64,000 nt of DNA from Epiperipatus broadwayi (Eukaryota; Onychophora; Udeonychophora; Euonychophora; Peripatidae), in contig JAQFVV010006274.1 in NCBI GenBank assembly GCA_028023455.1, positions 5,706,001 to 5,770,000 of the forward strand, read 5' to 3'. Below, piece by piece: positions 12,401 to 23,289 of this stretch. Positions within the stretch are counted from its first letter, which is position 1. The number at the start of each line of letters is the position of its first letter. Both the position numbers and the translations under genes were made by a program. A model generated the notes under the pieces. That model ran no database searches. It was given only the letters and a program-made list of their open reading frames with translations, and was not told the DNA's origin.

Positions 12401-14510
12401 TAATGTCATCATCATTAAAGATGAAGGTAAGATCTCTTTTGGAAAACATTAATTGCCTTCATTTGTACAGGAACACCATTATTTGTTTATCTGTACTAAA
12501 TCTATTTATTATTTTATTTATTTTTCAGTATGAATGACTAAAAATCTTAGTATAAATAAGATTTACTATCATTAATGAAATAAATAATGACAGGGGGTGG
12601 TCTTAAAATTACAATCTCCATAGATCATAATAGTTAATTAATATACATTTATTTTATTTTTGGAATAATAATTTCAATGACTCTAAATTGGCAAGCAAGC
12701 AGTACATAAACATTAATAAAATTTTAATTATTTTTTTTGATCTAACTTCAACTGTACTATAGGATGTCAAATGGTTGTTATCCTTTGAAAGGGAAGTAAG
12801 GGTTTGGGATAATAAATATTAATATGATAAATCAAAAAATAAATATGGGTGTCCAAAATCAATAAACTGTTTTTTTTTTTTGTGTGTCTTTTTTTGTAAA
12901 TAAAATTGTCATATTATTTGAAGATAAATTGCAATCGTCAGTGTATAATCTTATTTGATCATTAATTCATCATACTCATCCTCTTATAGAAATAATATTA
13001 TCAAACCCTGAAATAGAATATCATGCATATGCTCCCTGAGCTTGAATCCTATACATAATGGAAATTAAGATGGGAAAGAATAGATGAAACTGTATGGAGG
13101 TATCCTGAGACTTCTATATACGTTTATCCCATTCTTCCATGTTTGAGATCAAAGTTGACTGTGAGTTAAGAATCTTAGAAATTTTTAAGTTTTTCCTTCA
13201 TCTCACCTACTTTGATGGCCTACTAGGTATTCTTTCAAGGCCAGGTCCCTTTCCATTACAATATGTATATATTATAAGTTTTCTTATCAATTAGCTAAAA
13301 TGTTAATTTTTAGCACTTGGTTTAATGATTCTATCCATTTTTCCCCATAGTTTTTTAAACAGTATTTGTTGTTGATAAAATATATGATTAGGCATAATAT
13401 GTCACTATGAATCTATTTGATAACACTGGCAGCTCATGAAATTTTTAAACGGGTGCTTTATTATAGTATATGTTAGTTTACAAATATTAATTACAAGAAA
13501 ATAACAGAATATGTTATTGCATATCCTAAAATAAATTTATTTGCTCTGAAGAGAAAGCAGAATAGATAAACATATCATGCTCAAATAATTGTTGACACTG
13601 AGGTAGTGAGCAACTCCAATAATGCTAATTATGGTCATTGATAACCGCAAATGAATCTCGGTGGAACTTTCTGAAATTCACCAAATACACTGTTTCTGGC
13701 ACTGCCATAATTAGCAGTATCTTTGAATAGAATCTCAAAAATTGTTTAAAATAATTATTTTTTAAAATGTTTTCAATTAGTTATATTTACATAATAATTA
13801 TGCAAAGTATTGAAAGATATTTTCAAAAAGTACAAATGTAATAATTAATTTTTTTCTGGAGTCCTACTGCACCACAATGCTTATATAACAGTTACCATTG
13901 TTTGATAATCATTAACATCTTAAATAAAATCATTCCTCTTACAAGACTATTTTGAATCAGTTGCTATTGTAGTATTTATAGACAAATGTATAATATTTTT
14001 CAACTCATGCATTTTTTATATATATATAATTCCTCAAATTTAAATAAAAATTTTAAATAATTTTAGTTTCAAATGTAATATAATTACTTGATTGCAAAGT
14101 TTATAATTATAAATTTTATTATATATATATGTTTTATAAGTAATCTGTGTATATTGTGAAAGAAAGAATAATAGATAGATAATGATAATTATCATTGGAT
14201 TGCAAGAGAGAAAAGTGATTAAAAAATGCTGAGTTGCAGATAAAACTGAATCATTAAACAAAATGAAAATTTTGAGGAAAAGTTTAGTATAATTTTTTTT
14301 ATGTTAATCGAATTGTTTCAGCAAAAAAAAAAATTTTTTTTAAAGGAGCTTTTTATTTAGATATTTGAAGTCTTCCTTTGGCAATACAAATATATATTTT
14401 AAAAACTTGCTATTAAAATGGGTTATTATTTTATATTTGATTTTTGTTGTTAAATATTGAAAACAGAGTGTTACTTCTGTAAAAATAAATGATCAAACTA
14501 TTTATTGTAG

Positions 14511-14642
14511 GGTCATACAGAAGAATTATGGGGTGCAGCTGTTCATCCTAGTCATCATCAATTTTTGACATGTGGTGGAGACAGGCAAATTCATCTCTGG
14601 AGTAGCATGACACATGATACTCTCTGGAGCAAAGAAATCTCA
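14511..14642 (+). CDS. EML: EML-like exon 3 of window (start of second propeller)
   Basis: The acceptor is TTTATTGTAG before 14511 and the donor GTAAGC follows 14642. The exon is 132 bp (44 codons, phase 0/0). It reads GHTEELWGAAVHPSHHQFLT, then CGGDRQIHLWSSMTHDTLWS, then KEIS. 'GHT.ELWG..VHP....LTCG.D....LW' is a strong EML signature at the start of the second WD40 propeller. The ELWG...GGDR...LW pattern is a typical WD blade. The next intron is just 81 bp. Confidence 0.95.
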
Positions 14643-14723
14643 GTAAGCAAATGCAAACATTGTTTTAAAAATTATATTGAAAAAATAAATATTAATAACT
14701 ATCAGTGCAATCTTATTTTTTAG

Positions 14724-14880
14724 GAAAGTGCTGTCTCGGCATGCTTTCATCCTGAAGGAAGTATAGTAGTGATAGGAACAACTATTGGACGATGGATTGC
14801 TTTAGATATACACACACGAGAAGTTGTCTCTGTTCATACAGATGGAAATGAGAGATTAAGTTGTATGGCTTATTCTCCTG
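14724..14880 (+). CDS. EML: EML-like exon 4 of window (WD40 blade)
   Basis: The acceptor is ATTTTTTAG before 14724 and the donor GTAATT follows 14880. The exon is 157 bp: 52 codons plus one base, so it ends in phase 1 with a G that makes Asp with the next exon. It reads ESAVSACFHPEGSIVVIGTT, then IGRWIALDIHTREVVSVHTD, then GNERLSCMAYSP. 'FHP.G..V.IGT..GRW..LD..TR..VS.HTDGNE.LS.M.YSP' is a close EML match. Confidence 0.95.
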
Positions 14881-15442
14881 GTAATTTTTTTTTTTTTTTA
14901 ATGTTAAATATGATACTTAAAATATAAATTTTTACTTGATGTATATTTTCTGAAAAAGTTTGTTTAAATTGAATTTTAATCCATGTTGAACAAATTATAA
15001 AAGAATTTGTAAAGATTCATCCAATGAAATTTTAAAATATTGCTTTTATATGTATAAATATTAAATAATTAAATTTTAAAACTTTAATAAAAAAAATTTA
15101 TTTATTTATACATTTCAATGATTAAAAATAGTACATAGGTGCTCTTTGAGAACAAGAAAGCAGAAAAAAAATTTTTAGTGAGTTTTAGCTAATGTTATTT
15201 ATCAAAAAAAAAATTTTAGCAATTCCACATTGTTAAATTTTCATAATTTTTAACTAAATTTAAAACATTTTTTTCCTTCTCGTAAATATTAAATAATTAA
15301 ATTTAAAGAAACTCATCTATATGTAAATCTATAACATTTAAAAAATAGTGCAAGAATCCCTAAACAATTTGATTTATTGTATTTAAATATGAATTTATTA
15401 GATAATCATGATGTCGTATGGATCTGTAAATCATCATCATTA

Positions 15443-16897
15443 TCAACCATTATCAATCCACTGCAGGATGAAGGTCTCTCCAAGTTTAATCCATCTTCTC
15501 CGATCTTTAGCTTCTCTTCTCCACATCACCCCTGCACACTTTCTTATTTCATCCATCCATCTCACATGTGGTCTCTTTCTGGGTCTTTTACAATCTCTTG
15601 GAATCCAGTTTAAAATTTCAATTGTCCATCTATTATCATCTCTTCTAACAATATGTCCAGCCCAGCTCCACTTCAATCTTTTAATTTTTTCAATGAGGTC
15701 AGTAACATCTGTTTGTTCTCTTACCCATACATTGCGTTTACGATCTCTTCTTGTTACTCCCAACATACATCTCTCCATACTTCTTTGAGTGGTCTGGAGT
15801 CTCTGAATTGCTCTTCTATTAAGTGTCCAAGTCTCAGATCCATAAGTAAGAACTGGTAAAACACATTTGTTAAAAACCTTCCTTTTCAAACACATAGGCA
15901 TATTTCCTTTTAGTATCAAGTTATTTCTACCAAAAGCACTCCAACCAAGTTTAATTCTATGATTAATTTCCTCCATTATGTTTCCATCTGTATTAATAAT
16001 CTGACCAAGGTATTTGTAACTGTTAACTTCTTCTAATTCATCATAATCAATCTTTATTTTCATATTTTGAGCAAATCGATTAAACATTACTTTAGTCTTT
16101 TTAACATTTATCTTTAGTCCTACTTTCCTACTTTCATCTGATAATTCCTGCAACATTTCCTGCAGATCTGAAGCATTATTTGCAAAAACAACTACATCAT
16201 CTGTGAAATCTAAATGACTTAAATAATCACCATTTACTTTCACTCCTTTAGTTTCCCATTTTAATCCACAAAATACTTCATGCAGCACTGCTGTAAAACG
16301 TTTTGGAGATATGGAGTCACCTTGTCTTACACCTTTCTCAATGTTGACTTTCCCATTGTCATTATGTAATCTAATTGTTGCTGTTGCATTTTTATAAATA
16401 TTCTTTAAAATATGACAATATCCTGGATCTATACCTTGATGATCTAATGCTTTAATCACTGAAGAAATGTTTATAGAATCAAATGCCTTTTCATAATCTA
16501 CAAATCCTAAGCATAATGGCAACTCATATTCATTTGTCCTTTCTATAACTTCTCTCAATACCTGGATATGATCTACTGTATTAAAACCACTTTTAAATCC
16601 GGCTTGTTCTCTTGGTTGGTGGAAATCCAATGTTCTCTGTAGACGAGTAGTAATTATCTTGGTAAAAATTTTATATAAAACTGATAAAAGGCTGATAGGT
16701 CTGTAATTTCTAATATCTTCTTTATCACCTTTTTTAAATATTAATATTATTACTGCATTCTTCCAATCATCCGGTACATCTTTATCATTTAGACATTTGG
16801 TATATAGCTTTGCTAAAAAATTTTCTATTTCTTCACCTGCTTCTTTTAATATATCAATTATAATTCCATCATTACCTGGAGCCTTTCCTTTCTTCAT
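15443..16897 (-). pseudogene. RTE reverse transcriptase domain (484 codons)
   Basis: Minus strand. From MKKGKAPGNDGIIIDILKEA it runs through NYRPISLLSVLYKIFTKII, GFVDYEKAFDSI (motif A), GVRQGDSISPKRF (motif B) and FTDDVVVFA (motif C), with ETWTLNRRAIQRLQTTQRSM and the RRDDNRWT tail of RTE proteins. Motif C should read F/Y-A-D-D; here the Ala is Thr, though both Asp remain. The ORF opens after a break, downstream of a linker piece at 17325-16987. No start codon of its own is implied, and the Met at 16897 is only the first Met after that break. Confidence 0.88.
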
Positions 16898-17489
16898 ACA
16901 TTTAATTGCATGTCTTTATTACTATATAATTTTTGATAAAAATCTTCTGCCAATTTCATGATGTCATCTCTCCTTTTAGTAATAATTCAATCTTTTTTTC
17001 TTATCGCAGATATAAATTTCTTACCAATACCAAAATGTTGTTTTACATTCTTAAGACTTTTATTTTCTTCTACAGCTTTACTTGCTAGTTCACAGTTATA
17101 CTTTCTTATATCATTTTCAACTCTTTTCCGCACCATTTTACAAAATTCGAGATATTCAATTCTTTTTAATGCATCATTTTTGTATATCTTCATATTCCTT
17201 CTTTTCTTCATAAATTCTCTAGTCTCAGTAGAAATTTTATTGGTCAATTGCTGTTTTTTTCTACCAGCTATCTTTATTGCAGTTTTCAAAAGCATATAAG
17301 TTATTTTCATATTAATTTCATTCAAATCTGAATCATGTTCAAAATCTACTAATACTTGAAACCTATTTGTAAGTTCTAATTTAAATTCATTAGAATGTTT
17401 CTGAAGATTAGGAATATCAACTGTAAATATTGTTTTCCTTAATAATTTTTGTCTCTCTAGTTTTACATTAACACGTATCTTACACCTTA

Positions 17490-18332
17490 CTAATCGTGAT
17501 CACTTCCTGTGTTAAATTTATTAAGAACATTACAATCTTGAAATATGTATTTCCTGTTAGTCAAAATATAATCCAATTCTGCTGTACCTTCATTTGGATG
17601 CTTCCATGTCCATTTCCTTTTAACATTTTTCTCAAAAAAAGAATTCATAATATAAAGTTTTTCTTTTTCTGCAAACTCCACAAGTCTATTTCCTCTCTCA
17701 TTTTTATTACCATAACCAAAATTACCCACAGCACTTTCATCTTTCATTTTTATACCAATTCTAGCATTAAAGTCTCCCATAACAATTTTAAAATGGTGTT
17801 TACTCTGATCAAAAGCCTTTTGTACATCCATATAAAAATCCTCTACTACTTCCTAACCCATGAGAACTTGTTGGGGCATAAACCTGAATTATCTGCATTT
17901 GGTATCTGCTATTAAGTTGTATAACTAATCTTGCCACTCTGTCCGATATACCATCAATCTCCACAATATTGTTCTTCCACTTTTTATTTATAATGAATCC
18001 TACTCCACTTGTATTTCCAATATTTGTGCCTTTATAATAGAGTATATGTCCACTTTTTAAATCGTCTCTTCACCTTTTCTTCTAACTTCACAAAGTCCAA
18101 TAATGTCCCATTTAATATAAGAGAGTTCTTCTTCTAATTCTTGCAATCTTCCTTCACTTGAAAGTGATCTGCAGTTGTAAGTACCTAAATAAAAAGTCAT
18201 CATCAAATGGCAGCCTGGGTCCGCAATCAGGGGATTCTTAGCACCCTCCGCCTTCGGCCACCAACCGCTGCCTTGGTTGGTGACTTTACAGCCTCCTGGG
18301 AATAAGGACCATGCTTTATTTTTGTCTGTCAT
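17490..18332 (-). pseudogene. RTE endonuclease domain, frame-broken
   Basis: Minus strand. The first piece starts MTDKNKAWSLFPGGCKV and contains GTYNCRSLSSEGRLQELEEE and IIGLCEVRRKGEE, the first catalytic Asn and Glu blocks of APE-type endonucleases in RTE elements. The second piece (17831-17490) contains FKIVMGDFNARIG, LDYILTNRKY and, at its end, GSDHD, the GDFN and SDH catalytic blocks. At least one frame break separates the pieces (18057-17831). A host gene product is unlikely, because 'craniofacial development protein 2-like' annotations of this kind are usually RTE endonucleases. Confidence 0.85.
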
Positions 18333-21300
18333 AATTGTATATATGTATTGGGAAAATGTTTATCATTTACACAAACATTCATTCTGCCTTATCAGGCACT
18401 GAGAAGAAAGACCATGGTGTTTCTTGATCTTAAACTCAGAGGTAAAAAGCCAATAAACTCACCACGCTGGCTAATGCGTGTTGGTGAGCAGCCCATCCAT
18501 GTTCGTATACTATATGAATAATCACATAGTAATAACAGCTGCAACGACAAGAACGTATGGAGTGGACATTAGGAATTTGCTCTGCTTGGTTCCTTTAAGG
18601 CCTCCAAGAGGAATCAAAGGGTCTTCTTTCAGTTAATAGCAAAACTTCTTTCTGCAGCCATGGATCTGTAAATACAGATATATGTATATAAAAAATAAAA
18701 ATAAAAAACTTATTCTTGTAATAAATTGTAAAAATTTTGTTGATGTATGCATCTTCTCTTAATTAAAATAAGTTGTGTAATTTATCAAAACATTATTTAT
18801 TCACATAATTTAAATCTAAAATTTAAATGCTTGATTGCTAAATTAAATTTACTTTTCTTTAACCAAAATTAAATAAATCTGCTATCTCTTCGTCAGTAAT
18901 TTTGATGAGATTTTTTTTCTTGAAATCAATATTTATCCTCATGTCTGGGTTAGCCCTATGAGTAACATGATTTAAACCCGAGTCAGCATCATGAAAACCA
19001 TTTCAATATATATGTATATTGTAACGGGATTTAAATTTTTTTTACGATTTATTCTAAGTTTATTTACTTATTATTTATTATCCTACTTTATTAGATCATG
19101 TTAATTTTTAATATCTTATATCTAGATCCCATTATTCAAGTAGAGGAGTAAAATATGATCATTACTTACATATTAATCATACCCCCTGATCAGATCAATA
19201 TTTAATGAAAATATTAAAACAGGGGTCACTTTTCCAGATCGAGATATCCCTCCCTACTGCAAGAAGCATTGACACATCTCATAGGGATATTTATAATGGG
19301 TTTAAACCCTATGGGCACTATCCAGCTATTTGGCTGGTACCTATGAGACAACATTAACATGTTTCAATCACTTGACCCATGAGTAGTTATTAATAATATG
19401 AGATCGGTAACAGAATATCTAAATATGATTATCTATTTAATCATAGGTAGGGTGAGAGAGAGAGAAACGCAAAGGTCCCTACTATTGCATTTTATACGCA
19501 TATTATCGAGGTTATAGCCTCAGTAAATATTACTTACGTAATCAATGTGCGTTTAATAAATTTATAATTACTAATAATTTATATATATTTATTAAAAGAT
19601 AAAAAAAAAACATATGAGAAATATTTAACATTTAAAACATAAATAGATACACTTATTAGAACTATAATATTTTCAACAACCAAGTGCTTATTTACATATA
19701 TTTTAGAATTAATAAATAGAAATGATATTTCAACAGTTCTAGCTAGAAATAAATTATAAAAGTTCACTCTTGAAATAAACTGTAAAAGTTTTATCAAGAC
19801 GTTTAAACATATTTACCTATTATTTTATTTATATAGTATCTGGGTGATCACTACTGTCTTCTGATTCTGTCAGATTCATATGGGCTTCTATTGGTAGCTG
19901 GACATTTCCTCCTGGTTTAGTGTACAACAGCTAGATTTGATTCCATAGATTCAGTTCATGGCAGATATAAAGATCAGCAAAAGCAAGTCGGAGATATATA
20001 TCACTGCATCTGTCTAATGAAGTTCAGGGGACAGACAGTGAAAACGAACAAACACTCAGCTTCAGTCTTGCCACGCATTTTTCTTCCAACATGTCCATAC
20101 AAAGATTGTTTCATCCTGGTGGATTCAGTCATTTTAGCTGGCTTATAGGCTCTTTGATAAATTAACTAGCTTTCTTCTTTTGCTTCTTTGCTTTCTGCAT
20201 TTTCTGTTGCTGCTGTCATTCTTTTTTTTCTTTTCTGGGGTTTTTCTATACGTCCGGATATTAACCTTCACCCACTGCTCAATTTGTCACCCACATTAAT
20301 TCATTTGATTTTTATTTTCTTTATCTTTAATGAGTTATATTTTTCATTATCTTATTTTTTTAATTACATAGAAAATTTAGTGAATATTCTTTATTTAATC
20401 AGTCTGGAATCTTATCTCCAGAACTGATTATGTACTGTATAAAATTTATTTCCAATTAATTATAAACTTTTAATAAACAGTGCTTGCAATTAAAAGTACT
20501 TTTGAAAGGATTATATGTTAAAATACAGAAAAGAAAACAGATAAGTTGTAATTAATATTTCAACTTATACCCCAATATTTTAACTTTTTTTTCTTCAAAC
20601 TATTAAATATTGAAATATACACACATTTACGTACCATGTATATATATATACACATTGTTACAATATATATATTTACAAATAAAAAAAATTTTTTTCTTAG
20701 ATGGGTAAGTTTAAACGTTTGCACAATTGACGAGAAAATCAGACTTTTTAAACCATGCTCCTATTTTTATTTTATTTTCAATAATTGACTATGATAGCTT
20801 AATATAGTGTACTTATTTTACTTACAATTATATGAAATTAAATATTTTTTTTATTAAAAAAATATTCAATGTGGGGATAATTCTTGTATATTGAATGTAG
20901 AAGGGTAAAACTATGATACACTTGACTAAATTGAATATAGAAAATTTTGCAACATGTTATAGCAAAAAAATATTATATAAAAAATACAGATGAGAGGCAA
21001 TATCTTATCACTCATTTGCCAAAAAACTCTCTCTTTTAAAAATTTATATAACATATACAATAACAAAAAATAATTTTATGCTAAATACTGAGAAGTATCA
21101 TTTATTCTTTTAATCTCATTATCTATGTATTTAAATTAAATTTTAATATTTTTAGTTGCAATTTGATTATATGAAAATTACTTTATTATTATTATTTATT
21201 ATTATTATTATTATAATAATAATTTATTTAATTAATTTATTTATTATTTACTTATTTATTCATTATGAAGCAAACAATAAATGTATAATACAGTGAGATA

Positions 21301-21737
21301 AATTCCATGCAAGAAAAATCTTGTGTGAGGAATTTAAATGTAACAACTAAAAACACTAATAAAATACAAAAAAAAAAAAAAGTATAAATATAACATAAAA
21401 TATTAAAATCACACAGATATTGCATTTGGCAATTCAATCACAGTAGTAAATAATTACAACATAACATACAATATAAAATAAAATAAAACAAAATAAAATA
21501 ATAATAATAATAATATTTTTATTATTATTATTATTATGCCTAAGTCATCAAGAACAAAGGTCTTATTAATAATCTTTTTTTTCCCCATATTTTAATCGTT
21601 TTCACACTTAAAAACTGTGATATATATCTGTGATCGATAAAGACAGCGATGGCTAATTACTGAACAGTTGTTTTCTAGCAGAAAGTAAGTAATACGGTCA
21701 TTCATGACAAAAATAAATTCTAATGTCATAAACAAGC

Positions 21738-23261
21738 ATGGCGTCGCGTCAAGAAGCAAACGACGTAAATTGCGCTCAAACAAACGGCGATAAAATGAAA
21801 ACTGCCACTATCGCAAAAACATACGCAAACGTAACAAAAATAAACCAGCAGCATCACAGCATCGAAAAAAGTCCAGCATTAATACAGACAGCAAGATTTA
21901 GGAAGGTAAATCAAGCCGACATAAATAATTTAAACCTCATGGAAAACAATAATGAAGAGCCCTCCCAAACGATATGGAATCAAGATGAACTGCAAGAAAT
22001 AAACGTTAATTTCAACAGCACCATCCCAAAAAAATTATTCGCAACTTTCCAAAAATTTTTTTCACCGAGATCATTAGTGTTAGCTGTCACTGATAGGAAT
22101 TTAACACTCTATAAATTCCCCAGAGAGCTTCTTTACGAGGAGCTGACAGCAACAGCATTGTGGGATACAGTCTCTAGTATTGGAGAGCATCCAAACTCGC
22201 GATACGTTGCAATTCAGTTTTTCGATGAACATCAGCGTGCAAGATTTCAAACTAAAGTAAAAACTTTGGGAAGCTACGCACTAATAATAGTCGATCAAAG
22301 CTTGCAAAACTATTGTAACGGAATAATTAAAAACACTTACTTCGGATATACCATTCAGGATTTTCAAAAATTAATACAGTCATTTGGCAAAGCTATTTAT
22401 ATAAAACAAATCTACTTATCCGACACCCCCATACCGGTTTTCAGCAACAACTTTCATTTCAAAATAAAGCTGAATGACAATGTAAACCCGGAGGATATTC
22501 CAACACAAATAATTGACCAGAATGCAATACTGACTATTCACATAAAAGGATTAAGGCCGAGATGTTTTGCATGCGGTGAAACCGGACACTTAGCAATCAA
22601 TTGCAACACCAAAATCAACCAAAAAAACCAACCGAGCTCTGAAGATCAACCAACAGAAGCTCACCAACCGGAATCAAACAGTACAAAACAGATAACGAAA
22701 ACAACTAATAAACAAGAAAAAATTAATAAAAAAACCACAGATCAACAGCAATTGAATAATAAAAAAACTGCACACATGTTGCCAGCACCTGAAATTCTGG
22801 ATTTATCAACAAAATCAACCAATAGAATTCAAACTCCCACTGATAAAAAAACAGAAAGTCAACAACCTCAAGAGGCTCCAATGGAAAAAATAGCACACAA
22901 TCTAAGTCAGCTTCCCAAAAATACTGATGAAAAAGAGATAATAAAAGAACAAATAAACTCACACAGTAATAGTGATCAAGAAAAAATATATATAACACAC
23001 CAAACACCCAATATTAAAAATAATACAACAATGGAAATTATGGAAGCTATCACCCCAAATATGCCTCAAATCACCAAAGCTGACACAGAACAAAGAAGAA
23101 GACCAGGCCGCCCACCAAAGAAAAATAGAGGGCCCAAAAAAATCAAAATAGAAGCCAACCTTAGCCTTTCTGATCACAACAATACAACTACAGTGGAAAC
23201 AGATGAAGATCTGGAAATGGAATATGAGAATGAATGGGAAGAAACACCAGATCAACCCTAA
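21738..23261 (+). CDS. LINE ORF1: CCHC zinc-knuckle RNA-binding protein
   Basis: 507 codons. The start ATG has a good Kozak context (A at -3, G at +4). ORF1 proteins of this type coat the LINE RNA and act as chaperones. One CCHC knuckle is visible as CFACGETGHLAINC (Cys276, Cys279, His284, Cys289). The N-terminal half (about residues 90-265) is a folded-looking region with LFATFQKFFSPRSLVLAV and WDTVSSIGEHPNSRYVAIQF. The part after the knuckle is a long Gln/Asn/Lys/Thr-rich tail. Near the C-terminus RRPGRPPKKNRGPKK (core G457-R458-P459) looks like an AT-hook DNA-binding motif, followed by an acidic end. ORF2 begins 28 nt downstream in another frame, so reinitiation or coupled translation is likely. 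Confidence 0.87.
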   Translation: MASRQEANDVNCAQTNGDKMKTATIAKTYANVTKINQQHHSIEKSPALIQTARFRKVNQADINNLNLMENNNEEPSQTIWNQDELQEINVNFNSTIPKKLFATFQKFFSPRSLVLAVTDRNLTLYKFPRELLYEELTATALWDTVSSIGEHPNSRYVAIQFFDEHQRARFQTKVKTLGSYALIIVDQSLQNYCNGIIKNTYFGYTIQDFQKLIQSFGKAIYIKQIYLSDTPIPVFSNNFHFKIKLNDNVNPEDIPTQIIDQNAILTIHIKGLRPRCFACGETGHLAINCNTKINQKNQPSSEDQPTEAHQPESNSTKQITKTTNKQEKINKKTTDQQQLNNKKTAHMLPAPEILDLSTKSTNRIQTPTDKKTESQQPQEAPMEKIAHNLSQLPKNTDEKEIIKEQINSHSNSDQEKIYITHQTPNIKNNTTMEIMEAITPNMPQITKADTEQRRRPGRPPKKNRGPKKIKIEANLSLSDHNNTTTVETDEDLEMEYENEWEETPDQP

Positions 23262-23289
23262 TATTTAAATCTCAATCAAAAAACATATA

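Larger units (their letters stand above)
3303..14510 (+). other. EML intron 2 (11.2 kb), repeat-filled
   Basis: Runs from donor GTAAAAAT to acceptor TTTATTGTAG. It holds two inverted PLE fragments, a small fold-back with PLE reverse transcriptase sequence, a candidate solo LTR, a tRNA-like box A remnant near 6965-6990 and an inverted repeat at 9307-9471. A somewhat less AT-rich pocket lies at about 6050-6300. The stretches 5770-6950, 7890-9300 and 9480-14510 are otherwise AT-rich sequence in which I recognise nothing; short ORFs there look random. Confidence 0.8.
15432..18659 (-). mobile_element. Full-length RTE-type LINE (3228 bp), inactive
   Basis: The element is flanked by identical 14-bp copies of ATGGATCTGTAAAT at 15418-15431 and 18660-18673, its target-site duplication. 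On the minus strand it starts GGCTGCAGAAAGAAG, has a 5' leader of about 330 bases, an apurinic endonuclease, then a reverse transcriptase, and ends in the short TGATGATGATGA-type tail typical of RTE elements instead of poly-A. The length of about 3.2 kb is normal for RTE. The single expected ORF is broken into at least four frames (18332-18057, 17831-17490, 17325-16987, 16897-15443), so it cannot move by itself. Confidence 0.88.

Noticed and set aside
15377-15859. Plus-strand ORFs of 68 to 126 codons
   Set aside because: They lie opposite the RTE reverse transcriptase frame, which has clear motifs on the minus strand.
17496-17915. Plus-strand ORF of 139 codons
   Set aside because: Antisense shadow of the RTE endonuclease region; no recognisable domain.
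19020-20662. Possible LTR from TGTAACGGG to TTGTTACA
   Set aside because: The 5-bp flanks (TATAT and ATATA) do not match, the length of 1.6 kb would be unusual, and no LTR features lie between.
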